Source: Bacillus thuringiensis
GTDB taxonomy: Bacteria; Bacillota; Bacilli; Bacillales; Bacillaceae_G
Direction of reading: 5' to 3'
DNA length: 64,000 nucleotides
NCBI RefSeq assembly: GCF_014932895.1
Contig: NZ_JACYOF010000002.1
Location: 372,001 to 436,000, forward strand
Shown: piece after piece, positions 26,884 to 35,912 of the stretch
Numbering within the stretch: the stretch's first letter is position 1
Layout of the letters: every line of letters starts with the position of its first letter
Notes under the pieces: model-generated
What the model was told of the DNA's origin: nothing
Seen by the model: the letters and a program-made list of their open reading frames with translations, nothing else
Databases searched by the model: none
Translations under genes and position numbers: made by a program

Positions 26884-27801
26884 TTATTCAAATAGCCCCA
26901 TACTTAAATAACGTTCACCTGTATCTGGTGCAATACATAAAACTTTTTTGCCAGCGCCTAAACGCTTCGCTATCATAATTGCGGCGTAAACAGATGCTCC
27001 TGAAGATGGCCCGACTAATAAACCTTCTTGTCTTGCTAAATTTCTCATCGTCGTTAATGCCTCTTCATCTGCAATTTTAATAATTTCGTTATACACTTCT
27101 GTATTTAAGTTTTTCGGTATAAATCCTGGACTTGTTCCTACTAGTTTATGCGGACCTGGAACACCACCAGATAAAACGGGAGATCCTTTCGGTTCTACTA
27201 CTGCAATATATAAGTCAGGTAGTTTTTCTTTTAACGTTTCACCTGTTCCTGTAATTGTCCCACCAGTTCCAGCCGTTGCTACAAAAGCGTCGAGCTCACC
27301 ATCCATTTGTTCATAAATTTCAAGTGCAGTCGTATAACGATGGATATTCGGATTCGCTGGGTTTTCAAATTGCTGCGGAATGAAACTATTCGGTATTTGC
27401 TTTTGCAGTTCTAACGCCTTCGCAATTGCTCCTGGCATTCTTTGTTCTGCCGGTGTCAAAACTACTTCTGCTCCGTATGCTTTCAATAAATTAATTCGCT
27501 CTTTTGACATATTATCCGGCATTATTAAAATTGCTTTATAGCCTTTAGCAGCTGCATTCATCGCTAGACCAATTCCTGTGTTCCCACTCGTCGGTTCAAT
27601 AATTGTATCCCCTGGTTTTATGAGACCATTCTCCTCAGCAACGTGAAGTAAATTATAAGCAGCACGGTCTTTTACACTGCGTGACGGATTAAACATTTCT
27701 AGTTTCACATACACATCAGCTGCGTCTTCTGGAACAAATTTAGATAATCGGACGACAGGTGTATCTCCTATTAATTCTGTAACGTTCTCACACAATTTCA
27801 T
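26884..27801 (-). CDS. cysK: Cysteine synthase (O-acetylserine sulfhydrylase family)
   Basis: The 305-residue PLP enzyme makes cysteine from O-acetylserine and sulfide. It has the PLP lysine in SRSVKDRAAYNLL, the phosphate loop TAGTGGTITGTG and EPTSGNTGIGLAMNAA. The C-terminus is PSSGASVYAAI. In Bacillus several paralogs exist (CysK, MccA, YtkP); which one this is cannot be fixed by eye. It starts 10 bases after the stop of the Fsr-like MFS gene, so the two form an operon. Confidence 0.9.
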   Translation of the reverse strand: MKLCENVTELIGDTPVVRLSKFVPEDAADVYVKLEMFNPSRSVKDRAAYNLLHVAEENGLIKPGDTIIEPTSGNTGIGLAMNAAAKGYKAILIMPDNMSKERINLLKAYGAEVVLTPAEQRMPGAIAKALELQKQIPNSFIPQQFENPANPNIHRYTTALEIYEQMDGELDAFVATAGTGGTITGTGETLKEKLPDLYIAVVEPKGSPVLSGGVPGPHKLVGTSPGFIPKNLNTEVYNEIIKIADEEALTTMRNLARQEGLLVGPSSGASVYAAIMIAKRLGAGKKVLCIAPDTGERYLSMGLFE

Positions 27802-27811
27802 AGTGCATCTC

Positions 27812-29023
27812 CTATTCTATCGTTTTCTTATCATTTGGTAGTAACCATGAAGTAAGTCCAATTAATGGTAGACAACTACATAATAGCATAATAAATTGTA
27901 GACTATATATATCAGCTAATTTCCCAAGAACTACAGCCCCTAAGGCTCCAAGTCCAAACGCAAGACCTACAATTAGTCCTGATACCATACCTACTTTTCC
28001 AGGTACAAGTTCTTGTGCATATACAACAATTACACTAAAACTACTTGAGCTAATAAAACCGATACATAAAAATAACGGTACAACCCACACGAGCGAAACA
28101 TGAGGTAATAATAGTGCGAGTGGCGCCGACCCTAGCATTGAAAATACGATAATATTCTTCTTACCAAATCGATCTGCTAACGGTCCACCGAAGAAAGTAC
28201 CTAATACACCAGCAATCATAAATGCAAATACGAAATACTGTGCATTTTTTATAGATAAACCGTAATGCTCAATTAAGTAAAATTGATAAAAATTCCCGAT
28301 ACCTGCACCGTACCAAGAACGTACAAATGTTAGAAAAACAAGAAGTATTATAACGAATTTAATGTGCCTACTTACAATTGCATTTTCTGCCTCAAGCGCA
28401 GCTCTCTTTTTCCTTCTTACAGCACCAGTCGCTAATTCATTTTTGTACCAATTTGATACGAAAATTAGTAATACAATCCCTACTGCTGCAAAGGCTGTAA
28501 AACCTAAAGAACCAATTTGACCAAGAGGAACAAAAATTAATGCTGTAAAAATAGGGGCTAGAGAATTCCCTGTATTTCCTCCTACTTGATAAATTGCTTG
28601 TGCTAACCCCCGTTTTGCACCCGCCGCCATATAAGCAACGCGGGCGCCCTCTGGATGGAAGACCGCGGAACCTAATCCAATAAATAAAACAGAAATAATT
28701 ACAATAATAAAGTTCGGTGCAAATGCGAGTCCAATCATCCCAAGCATACTTGAAAACATACCGAGCGGTAATAAAAATGGCGATGGCTTCTTGTCTGAAT
28801 ACATACCAAAAACCGGCTGCATAATCGATGACGTCATATTTAACGCAAACGCAATCCACCCTACTTGCATATAGGATAAATTCATCGTTTTTTCCAAAAT
28901 AGGAAACAACGCTGGCACAACTGCTTGCATCGAGTCATTTAGAAAATGCCCGAAGCTAATCGCAAATAAAATTCGATATATTGTCGGTGTTTCTACTATA
29001 TTTTTTTGTGAAACTGCCTGCAT
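27812..29023 (-). CDS. MFS transporter, fosmidomycin resistance (Fsr) family
   Basis: The 403-residue, 12-helix protein shows the Fsr pattern: ISFGHFLNDSMQAVVPALFP in helix 1, YMQVGWIAFALNMTSSIMQP and GLGSAVFHPEGARVAYMA. Fsr proteins export fosmidomycin and related compounds. Coupling to cysK hints at a role in cysteine/sulfur metabolite export, which is an inference. First gene of the pair. Confidence 0.87.
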   Translation of the reverse strand: MQAVSQKNIVETPTIYRILFAISFGHFLNDSMQAVVPALFPILEKTMNLSYMQVGWIAFALNMTSSIMQPVFGMYSDKKPSPFLLPLGMFSSMLGMIGLAFAPNFIIVIISVLFIGLGSAVFHPEGARVAYMAAGAKRGLAQAIYQVGGNTGNSLAPIFTALIFVPLGQIGSLGFTAFAAVGIVLLIFVSNWYKNELATGAVRRKKRAALEAENAIVSRHIKFVIILLVFLTFVRSWYGAGIGNFYQFYLIEHYGLSIKNAQYFVFAFMIAGVLGTFFGGPLADRFGKKNIIVFSMLGSAPLALLLPHVSLVWVVPLFLCIGFISSSSFSVIVVYAQELVPGKVGMVSGLIVGLAFGLGALGAVVLGKLADIYSLQFIMLLCSCLPLIGLTSWLLPNDKKTIE

Positions 29024-29246
29024 ATTTGTATTTCTCCTTTCTGTACAAAATATATATTTATTACAGTAAGTGTAATAAATTCTGAGTTTTGAAACATTTC
29101 TATTTTATACTGGTTTCATTTCTTTTTCCAGAAATACAACTTCTTATAAAAATATATTTTTTCTATATGTTTTATCGGATTTATTTATAGAAATTTTCTA
29201 TATTTTCTTTTATACTAAGGCAGAGATGAAGGAAGGGATGACAACT

Positions 29247-30887
29247 ATGAAGAAAAAAACGAAAGGAATCGTTGCACTCTCAATCACATTATCTATGTTT
29301 TTAACAGCATGTGGTCAAAAACAAGAGGCAACAACTTCCGGAGAAAAGAAAAAGGAATCTTCAAAGAAAGTATTAAACATTGTAGAATCTGGGGAAATTT
29401 CTACACTCGATTCATCTATCGCAACCGATGGGTTTTCTTACGCTGCTTTAAACAACGTAATGGAAGGATTATATATGCCTGGACCTGATAACAAACCGGT
29501 TCCTGCGGCTGCTGAATCATACAAAATAAGTGAAGACGGAAAAACATACACATTTAAATTACACAATTCAAAATGGTCAAATGGTGATCCAGTTACTGCT
29601 CACGATTTTGAATACGCATGGAAGCGCGCCGTAAATCCGGAAACCGCTTCTGAATACGCACACATTATGTTTGATATTAAAAATGCTGAAAAAATAAATA
29701 AAAAAGAATTGCCAATCGATTCATTCGGTGTAAAAGCAATTGACGATAACACGTTAGAAGTACAGTTAGAGCACCCTGTACCTTACTTTTTAGGTTTAAT
29801 GGGATTTGCGACATTTTATCCTCAAAACCAAAAGATCGTAGAAGCACAAGGAAAAAATTATGGACTTGAAGCTGCAAATGTAGTGTATAACGGACCTTTC
29901 CAATTAAGTGAATGGAAACATGATACGAGTTACAAAATGACGAAAAACCCGAACTACTGGGATAATAAAAATGTGAAATTGAATGAAATTAATGTAAATA
30001 TTGTGAAGGATACTTCAACGGCTGTTAATTTATTCGAAAGCAAACAAGTAGACCGTATCACGATTAATTCAGAATTTGTCGACAAATACCAGAAGGATCC
30101 TAGCCTAAAGAAAATGGAGCGTCCTTCCGTGACATTTTTCCGATTTAGTCAAAAAAATCCTTTATTAGCAAACAAAAATGCCCGAAAAGCTATTTCTCTT
30201 GCCTTTGATAAACAAGGAATCGCAGCAACGATTTTAAATAACGGTTCCATACCTGCGAATGCCTTCGTTCCAAAAGGGTTCGTAAAAGGTCCTAACAATA
30301 AAGATTTTCGCAGTACAAGTAATGTAAAAGTAGAAACAAATGTGAAAGAAGCAAAAACACTATGGGAAACTGCGAAAAAAGAAACAAATTTACAAAATGC
30401 TTCTCTTTCAATCATAACAACGGATGAATCTAACGATAAAAAAATTAGCGAGTTTTTAAAAGGAGAACTCGAGAAAAACTTACCTGGATTAAAAATCACA
30501 TTACAACCACTTCCAGTAAAAGCATTTCTAGATCGTGAAGGAAACGGTGACTTTGAAATTTCACTTTCTACATGGGGGCCAGACTATCCTGACCCTTCAA
30601 CATTTTTAAATATGTTCGTCACAGATGGACCCTTTAATAAAATGAGTTATTCAAACAAACAGTACGACGAGTTAATTGAAAAAACGAGCTCTACTTTAGC
30701 AACTGATTTACCAGCACGCTGGAAAGCGTTCCAAGATGCTGAGAAAATTTTAATTGAAGACGATGCAGCCATTGCCCCAATTTTCCAATCAGGACTTGTA
30801 TATTTAGAACGACCAACCGTACAAGGTGTTGTTATTCGTCCATTTGCAGGAATCTATTCTTATAAATGGGCCTCTATTAAAGAATAA
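29247..30887 (+). CDS. Oligopeptide ABC transporter substrate-binding lipoprotein (OppA-like)
   Basis: The 546-residue protein starts with a lipoprotein signal whose lipobox is FLTACG, so the mature protein is anchored by its N-terminal Cys. The SBP_bac_5 domain follows (EGLYMPGPDNKPVPAAAESY, TFKLHNSKWSNGDPVTAHDFE, WGPDYPDPSTFLNMF). It binds peptides for an Opp permease, but no permease or ATPase genes are near, so it must work with a complex encoded elsewhere. Two further in-frame starts lie at 29226 and 29238; I chose 29247 for its GGAAGGG spacing. Confidence 0.9.
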   Translation: MKKKTKGIVALSITLSMFLTACGQKQEATTSGEKKKESSKKVLNIVESGEISTLDSSIATDGFSYAALNNVMEGLYMPGPDNKPVPAAAESYKISEDGKTYTFKLHNSKWSNGDPVTAHDFEYAWKRAVNPETASEYAHIMFDIKNAEKINKKELPIDSFGVKAIDDNTLEVQLEHPVPYFLGLMGFATFYPQNQKIVEAQGKNYGLEAANVVYNGPFQLSEWKHDTSYKMTKNPNYWDNKNVKLNEINVNIVKDTSTAVNLFESKQVDRITINSEFVDKYQKDPSLKKMERPSVTFFRFSQKNPLLANKNARKAISLAFDKQGIAATILNNGSIPANAFVPKGFVKGPNNKDFRSTSNVKVETNVKEAKTLWETAKKETNLQNASLSIITTDESNDKKISEFLKGELEKNLPGLKITLQPLPVKAFLDREGNGDFEISLSTWGPDYPDPSTFLNMFVTDGPFNKMSYSNKQYDELIEKTSSTLATDLPARWKAFQDAEKILIEDDAAIAPIFQSGLVYLERPTVQGVVIRPFAGIYSYKWASIKE

Positions 30888-30888
30888 G

Positions 30889-30926
30889 AAAAAGGCGATC
30901 CTAAAATATAGTAGGATCGCCTTTTC
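30889..30926. terminator. Bidirectional terminator between oppA-like gene and hflX
   Basis: Stem AAAAGGCGATCCTA / TAGGATCGCCTTTT. Confidence 0.9.
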
Positions 30927-30928
30927 TA

Positions 30929-32188
30929 TTAAATAGCAAAACGCTTATACTTTTCGTAATCACTCGTCTTACATTCTAGTTCAATTTTTGTACCTTCGTT
31001 TTCATAACTCGTAGATAAAACGTGCGCATGATTGTTGAAATACGAAACTACCTGTCCTTGATCATACGGAATTAACATTTCACACTTTGTATATTCTTTA
31101 TAAATGTGTGAACGGATTATTTCTACAAGCTCTTCAATTCCAACATGGTTCTTCGCTGATAAATAAACGCGATCTTCTTGTACTTTTGGAATTTCAACAT
31201 CTACCATATCTGATTTGTTATATGCATAAATCGTCGGGATATTTTCCACGCCAATTTTCTTTAATGTTTCATTTGTAATATCAATTAATTGTTCATAATT
31301 TGGATTTGCATAATCTACAACGTGAATAAGTAAATCTGCTTCGGCCACTTCTTCTAATGTTGAACGGAATGCTTTCACAAGATGATGCGGTAATTTACTT
31401 ACAAATCCAACTGTATCTGTTAATAAAAACGATTTATTATCTGGCAAATCAATATTTCGCACAGATGTTTCTAACGTCGCGAATAACATATCTTTTTCAA
31501 ATACTTGTTTTTCTTCCGTACCATTATAAATTTCAAGCATTGCATTCATCGTTGTTGACTTTCCTGCGTTCGTATATCCTACTAATGCTACAACAGGTAT
31601 TTCATTTTTCTTACGTTGCTTTCGCTGCGTTTGACGCTGGGCAACAAGTGCTTCTAAATCTTTATTTAAAACTGAAATTTGCTCTTCGATTTTACGACGA
31701 TCTAACTCTAATTTTTTCTCACCGACACCTTTATTTTTCGTGCCAACACCACCACTCTGTCTTCCTAAAGATTCACGAAGACCGATTAAACGAGGCATCA
31801 TATACTGAAGATGCGCTACTTCTACTTGCAACTGCGCTTCTTTCGTTTTCGCACGTTGCGCAAAAATATCTAAAATTAAAATGGTACGATCAATAACTTT
31901 ACAATCTAAATCTTCCTCTAAATTTCGAATTTGTGAAGGAGATAATTCATCATTAAAGATGACCATATTCGCATCTATTTCTTTTACGTAGGCTGCTACT
32001 TCTTCAATTTTTCCTTTTCCAATATAATGTGATGGGTTTACTCGTTGTAAATTTTGTGCCACTTGCCCAATTACCTCTACATCGCAAGCTTCCGCAAGAT
32101 TTTCTAACTCTTCCATTGAATATGCAAAATCACTTTCATTACCTAAATTTACACCAACTAAAACTGCTCTTTGTAATAATTCTTCCAT
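30929..32188 (-). CDS. hflX: GTPase HflX
   Basis: The 419-residue GTPase has the HflX N-terminal domain with the glycine-rich GRQSGGVGTKNKGVGEKKL segment. The G domain has GYTNAGKSTTMN (G1), DTVGF (G3) and NKSD (G4). HflX binds 50S and splits stalled or heat-damaged ribosomes; some homologs give lincosamide/macrolide resistance. AATGGAGG serves as ribosome binding site. A promoter and a terminator lie within 130 bases upstream, suggesting attenuation. Confidence 0.95.
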   Translation of the reverse strand: MEELLQRAVLVGVNLGNESDFAYSMEELENLAEACDVEVIGQVAQNLQRVNPSHYIGKGKIEEVAAYVKEIDANMVIFNDELSPSQIRNLEEDLDCKVIDRTILILDIFAQRAKTKEAQLQVEVAHLQYMMPRLIGLRESLGRQSGGVGTKNKGVGEKKLELDRRKIEEQISVLNKDLEALVAQRQTQRKQRKKNEIPVVALVGYTNAGKSTTMNAMLEIYNGTEEKQVFEKDMLFATLETSVRNIDLPDNKSFLLTDTVGFVSKLPHHLVKAFRSTLEEVAEADLLIHVVDYANPNYEQLIDITNETLKKIGVENIPTIYAYNKSDMVDVEIPKVQEDRVYLSAKNHVGIEELVEIIRSHIYKEYTKCEMLIPYDQGQVVSYFNNHAHVLSTSYENEGTKIELECKTSDYEKYKRFAI

Positions 32189-32221
32189 ATATTTATTCCT
32201 CCATTTCGATTACGTAAATAA

Positions 32222-32314
32222 AAAGCACAGGTCACTGCCTGTGCTTTCGTAAACGGATAAGGGTTCACCAAAGAAATAGAAGAAAATTATACTTTCATCC
32301 TATCTCATAGTCAA
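32222..32314 (-). promoter_or_regulatory. hflX promoter with a terminator in the leader (possible attenuator)
   Basis: The minus strand has TTGACT (32314-32309), a 17-base spacer and TATAAT (32291-32286), a near-consensus promoter. About 35 bases after the expected start lies a hairpin AAAGCACAGG / CCTGTGCTTT (32247-32222) followed by TTTATTT. hflX starts 33 bases later. Most transcripts would stop before the gene unless the hairpin is prevented. Confidence 0.7.
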
Positions 32315-32387
32315 TAAGTCCCAAGATAATATACGTATCCACAACAAGTGTTTACCTATACGATCCCATTCTATTTTTAAAGGCAAA

Positions 32388-32581
32388 ACAAAAAGAGGGC
32401 GTATTCGTCCCTCCCTCTTTTCACATATAAGCTTAATAAAAGGGTTCCTTTAAAATAGGCAGACCAATCCCGTTCACTCTGTACACAGACAGAGCCTTTG
32501 AGCGCTATTCAATTATCGGCACAAAGTATTGAGACGTAATCTGATTAAGATCAAAGGAAGCCCCTCCGTTCATTTTAAGTT
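32388..32581 (-). ncRNA. 6S-like RNA (candidate)
   Basis: A free-standing RNA of ~194 nt is predicted on the minus strand. Its promoter is TTGTGA (32616-32611), 17 bases, TACACT (32593-32588). Its terminator is AAAAGAGGG / CCCTCTTTT (32391-32421). The ends pair (GGG...TTCCTTTGA with TTTAAAGGAA-CCC), giving a long closing stem. The centre holds GTGCCGATAATTGAATAGC facing GGGATTGGTCTGC, close to the GAGCCGATATTTCATACC / GGTTGGTGAGC of E. coli 6S RNA. An apical hairpin CTCTGT/ACAGAG caps the rod. 6S RNA binds RNA polymerase-sigma A. No ORF is present. Confidence 0.7.
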
Positions 32582-32670
32582 ACATAAAGTGTAGCATAAG
32601 TATTTCGCTTTCACAAGGTTAAACCACCTATAGAAACAGAAAGAAAATTTTTGTATTTTTACTTTAATCG

Positions 32671-33225
32671 TCATTTTTTGCGAATTCTTTTCACAATAAT
32701 AATAACCACAGCTACAATGAATAACACACCTATAACAATAACCGCGACTTGCCACAAACTTAAACCTCTCACCATTTCACCTTTTAAATCTACTTTCTTC
32801 GTCGGAACAGACCCTTTTGTAATACGACTTAAAGCCGTTTTCTCCACCTCTGCTTCATCTAATCTCTTTGTTCCACTGCAACTATGTGTGTATAAGTATT
32901 TCTCTTCCCCTCTTTGAGAAGAAAACACTAAATACTCTCCTCCCTCTAAAAAGTGAAAGGCACAATCACCACCATTTGTATAAATAATACTTTGTGAAGA
33001 ACTCGTCCCTTTCCAAATGTTCTTCACTTCAAATAACACTTCAGTTCCAATTCCCTCTTTCCTTCCAACTTCAATTACTTTTCCCTCAAACACTACATCA
33101 TTTTTTTGAAATGCATTTTCTGCTGATACGTTAATACAATCACAAGCATAAGATTTCTCTGGAAAAATAATTAGAATAAAGCTACAAATAATGACAACAG
33201 GCAACATGTATAAAATTCTTTTCAA
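32671..33225 (-). CDS. Membrane-anchored NTR/TIMP-like secreted protein
   Basis: The ~184-residue protein has a signal peptide (RILYMLPVVIICSFILIIF) ending at SYACDC. The CDC motif right after cleavage is the hallmark of netrin-like/TIMP-like bacterial domains, with further Cys in NGGDCAF and YTHSCSG that can pair. A C-terminal helix (LWQVAVIVIGVLFIVAVVII) with a basic tail anchors it. The role is unknown. The start is a TTG; the one at 33225 has better spacing to GAAGGG than the TTG at 33234. Confidence 0.7.
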   Translation of the reverse strand: MKRILYMLPVVIICSFILIIFPEKSYACDCINVSAENAFQKNDVVFEGKVIEVGRKEGIGTEVLFEVKNIWKGTSSSQSIIYTNGGDCAFHFLEGGEYLVFSSQRGEEKYLYTHSCSGTKRLDEAEVEKTALSRITKGSVPTKKVDLKGEMVRGLSLWQVAVIVIGVLFIVAVVIIIVKRIRKK

Positions 33226-33344
33226 GGAGCTCAACGCCCTTCATTATCAATTTTAGAAACTTCTCGTATATTATTTTTACGCCACTCGCCAAATTCCTCC
33301 ATAGTAAATTAAACATTATCGTTTCAACACAATAAAAGTCTTTA

Positions 33345-33387
33345 TTGACATTTTTATAACCTAATATTAGTATCAGGTTATAAAAAT
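33345..33387 (+). promoter_or_regulatory. fabH-like promoter overlapped by a palindromic operator (FapR-like)
   Basis: TTGACA (33345-33350), 17 bases, TAGTAT (33368-33373) form a sigma-A promoter. The arms ATTTTTATAACCT (33350-33362) and AGGTTATAAAAAT (33375-33387) are perfect inverted repeats covering the promoter. The part TTAGTATCAGGTTATAA resembles the FapR consensus as I recall it (TTAGTATCAGGTACTAA). FapR represses fatty-acid genes until malonyl-CoA rises. Confidence 0.7.
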
Positions 33388-33405
33388 AAGTTAGGAGATG
33401 TTCCT

Positions 33406-34389
33406 ATGAATTCTCAATCTCGTATTACTGCGATAGGCACTTATGTTCCAAAGCAAGTACTGTCTAATAACGATTTGGAAGAAATGGTAAATACGAATGA
33501 TGAATGGATTGTACAAAGAACAGGAATGAAGGAAAGAAGAATTGCTAGAGAAGACGAATACTCCTCACACTTAGCCATTAAAGCAATTGAAAACTTATGT
33601 ACAGCTTATAAGAAAACCTTAGAAGATATCGACTGTATCATCGTCGCTACAACTACTGCTGACTATGCTTTTCCTAGTGTTGCTTGCCAAATACAACAAT
33701 ACTTCAACATACCCCATACACTAGCTTTTGATTTAAATGCAACTTGCGCTGGCTTCACATATGGATTGCATATCGGTAATAGCTTAATCACTTCTGGATC
33801 ACATGAAAGAGTACTTGTCGTAGCGACAGAAACATTATCAAAAGTGACAGATTACACAGATAGAACGACCTGCATTTTGTTCGGTGATGGTGCTGGAGCT
33901 CTTTTATTAGAAAAAGACGATAACAAAGGAAGCTTTATCGCTTCTCATATGGGAACAAACGGTGAAGGCAGCATTCACTTATACAGAACAAATTTATCTA
34001 CTACTATGAATGGCACATCATTGCAAACAAATGAAAAGATTGTGCAAAACGGGCGTGAAGTATATAAATGGGCTGTTCGCACTGTACCACACGGGGTAAA
34101 ACAACTATTACATACCGCTAATATGCAATTACATGATATTGACTGGTTCGTACCACATAGTGCAAACTTGCGCATGATTGAATCCATTTGCGAAAAATCA
34201 GGAATATCTATTCAAAAAACATTAACAAGTGTGGAATATATGGGAAATACATCTTCCGTCTCTATTCCACTCGCTTTAGATTTAGCTAGAAAAGAAGGAA
34301 AGTTAAATAATGGAGATACGCTTTTGCTGTATGGATTTGGTGGTGGACTTACGCATTTAGGGCTTATTGTTGAGTGGGATTTAAGTTAA
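33406..34389 (+). CDS. fabH: Beta-ketoacyl-ACP synthase III (FabH, second-copy type)
   Basis: The 327-residue enzyme starts fatty-acid chains by condensing acyl-CoA with malonyl-ACP. The catalytic Cys is in DLNATCAGFTYGL, the His in DWFVPHSANLRMIE and the Asn in YMGNTSSVSIPLA, in the right order and spacing. GFGGGLTHLG ends the protein. It stands alone rather than next to fabF, like the B. subtilis FabHB (YhfB) copy. Control by FapR is suggested by the operator overlapping its promoter. Confidence 0.92.
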   Translation: MNSQSRITAIGTYVPKQVLSNNDLEEMVNTNDEWIVQRTGMKERRIAREDEYSSHLAIKAIENLCTAYKKTLEDIDCIIVATTTADYAFPSVACQIQQYFNIPHTLAFDLNATCAGFTYGLHIGNSLITSGSHERVLVVATETLSKVTDYTDRTTCILFGDGAGALLLEKDDNKGSFIASHMGTNGEGSIHLYRTNLSTTMNGTSLQTNEKIVQNGREVYKWAVRTVPHGVKQLLHTANMQLHDIDWFVPHSANLRMIESICEKSGISIQKTLTSVEYMGNTSSVSIPLALDLARKEGKLNNGDTLLLYGFGGGLTHLGLIVEWDLS

Positions 34390-34397
34390 ACGCATAA

Positions 34398-34437
34398 AAA
34401 AGAGGTTCTAGTCAATAACTAGAACCTCTTTTTTAAT
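34398..34437. terminator. Bidirectional terminator between fabH and an MFS gene
   Basis: Stem AAAAGAGGTTCTAGT / ACTAGAACCTCTTTT, T runs on both strands. Confidence 0.9.
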
Positions 34438-35707
34438 TTCTTTCCCCTTTTCGAAACCATATAACGACAGGAATCAGCAATAATGCTAACACTCCTCCCG
34501 TTAATGATAATGCGGCATAACTGGAGTTAGCTACTACCATTCCTGACATCGCTCCACCTGAAGCTCCGGCTAACGCAATAAAAACATCTATTTTCCCTTG
34601 TGTTTTAGCACGTGTAGAAGGAGTTGTGGAATCAACGATTTGTGCTGTACCACTAATCAATCCGAGGTTCCATCCTAATCCAAGTAAAGAAAGAGCAACA
34701 ATCAATAATATTAAAGAATCACTCGGTGCTATCGCAGCTATTACACCAGCTGCTAGTAAAATCATCCCACCAGCTATACTCATCGTAGTTCGGCCAATTT
34801 TATCAATTAACATTCCCGTAACGAGAGATGGAAGATACATTGCGCCTACATGAAAACCAATTACAAGACCTACTGCACTTAAACCATGACCGTGGTGTCC
34901 CATGTGAACTGGAGTCATCGTCATAATCGCAACCATCACTATTTGAGTAAGTATCATAACGATTGCTCCAACAGTAACACCACGTTTATTTTCTATCATT
35001 TCTTCTGTTACTGGTTGCCCTTTATATGTATGTTCTTGCTTATATGTTTCTATTATGTTAGCAATAATTAACGGATCTGGACGAAGCATAACAAAAAGGA
35101 CAAGACCCGCAAGTATAAATGCTGCTGCTGATAATATGAACGGACCTGCAAGGTTAGGAATTCCAATTGAATGGGCAAAATCTCCCATTACACCTACTAA
35201 ATTCGGTCCTGCAACTGCACCAAAAGTCGTCATTACCATCGTAATACTAACAGCAGTTGCTCGTTGCTTCTTATCCGCTAAATCCGTACCAGCATAACGA
35301 GCTTGTAGATTCGTAGCTGTACCTGCACCATATATGAGTAAAGAGACTAGTAAAAGAATAATACTATTTGTTAAAGCTGCCAATACAACTCCAATAGCCC
35401 CAAGTCCACCTACCATAAAACCTGTTGCAAGTCCTACTCGGCGTCCATATCGTTGCGAAAGCTTTCCTACTATGAAAGCTGCTACAGCGGATCCCATTGT
35501 AAACATAGCAGCCGGTAATCCTGCAAATGCATCCGTTCCAATCATTTGCTGCGCAAGAAGTGCACCTACTGTAATTCCAGCAGCTAATCCTGCACCACCA
35601 AACATTTGTGAAATACTTACGATTATTAGCGTTCGTTTATATAATTTTTGTTGCTCTTCTTCTGTATACATATGATTACTTATTGAAACATCTGCTGTAT
35701 CTATCAT
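34433..35707 (-). CDS. MFS transporter (unknown substrate)
   Basis: The 424-residue protein has 12 membrane helices, the MFS loop motif GKLSQRYGRRVGLA after helix 2 and GMLIDKIGRTTMS in the second half. A His-rich loop MTPVHMGHHGHGLSAVG lies mid-protein. The family is recognised but not the substrate. The start at 35707 has GGTGAGG upstream. The hairpin at 35827-35853 lies ~120 bases ahead of it. Confidence 0.82.
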   Translation of the reverse strand: MIDTADVSISNHMYTEEEQQKLYKRTLIIVSISQMFGGAGLAAGITVGALLAQQMIGTDAFAGLPAAMFTMGSAVAAFIVGKLSQRYGRRVGLATGFMVGGLGAIGVVLAALTNSIILLLVSLLIYGAGTATNLQARYAGTDLADKKQRATAVSITMVMTTFGAVAGPNLVGVMGDFAHSIGIPNLAGPFILSAAAFILAGLVLFVMLRPDPLIIANIIETYKQEHTYKGQPVTEEMIENKRGVTVGAIVMILTQIVMVAIMTMTPVHMGHHGHGLSAVGLVIGFHVGAMYLPSLVTGMLIDKIGRTTMSIAGGMILLAAGVIAAIAPSDSLILLIVALSLLGLGWNLGLISGTAQIVDSTTPSTRAKTQGKIDVFIALAGASGGAMSGMVVANSSYAALSLTGGVLALLLIPVVIWFRKGERN

Positions 35708-35826
35708 TTCCTCACCCTCTCTATAAAACTAATACCTCTTGTTAATGTACTATAGAACAACAAAATCCCCAAATTTATAACTCTTAAATTTATTCATATT
35801 TCGTTACTTCTCCACTTTAAATAATG

Positions 35827-35853
35827 CTAAGTTTCTTTCGTGAAGAAACTTAG
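35827..35853. terminator. Hairpin between yrdB-like and MFS genes
   Basis: CTAAGTTTCTT / AAGAAACTTAG stem. The T run on the minus side is weak, so it is either a poor terminator for the yrdB-like gene or a regulatory palindrome for the MFS gene. Confidence 0.45.
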
Positions 35854-35912
35854 TCTAAAAATACAGTATGAGACTAAATGGTATATAATTTTATACAGAT
35901 ACTGCACTTTAA

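Noticed and set aside
31357-31896. 179-codon plus-strand open frame opposite hflX
   Set aside because: Shadow of hflX in another frame, with no start signals and no recognisable domain.
32240-32270. Translated leader peptide VNPYPFTKAQAV for hflX
   Set aside because: The GTG has no ribosome binding site; kept only as a note in the attenuator finding.
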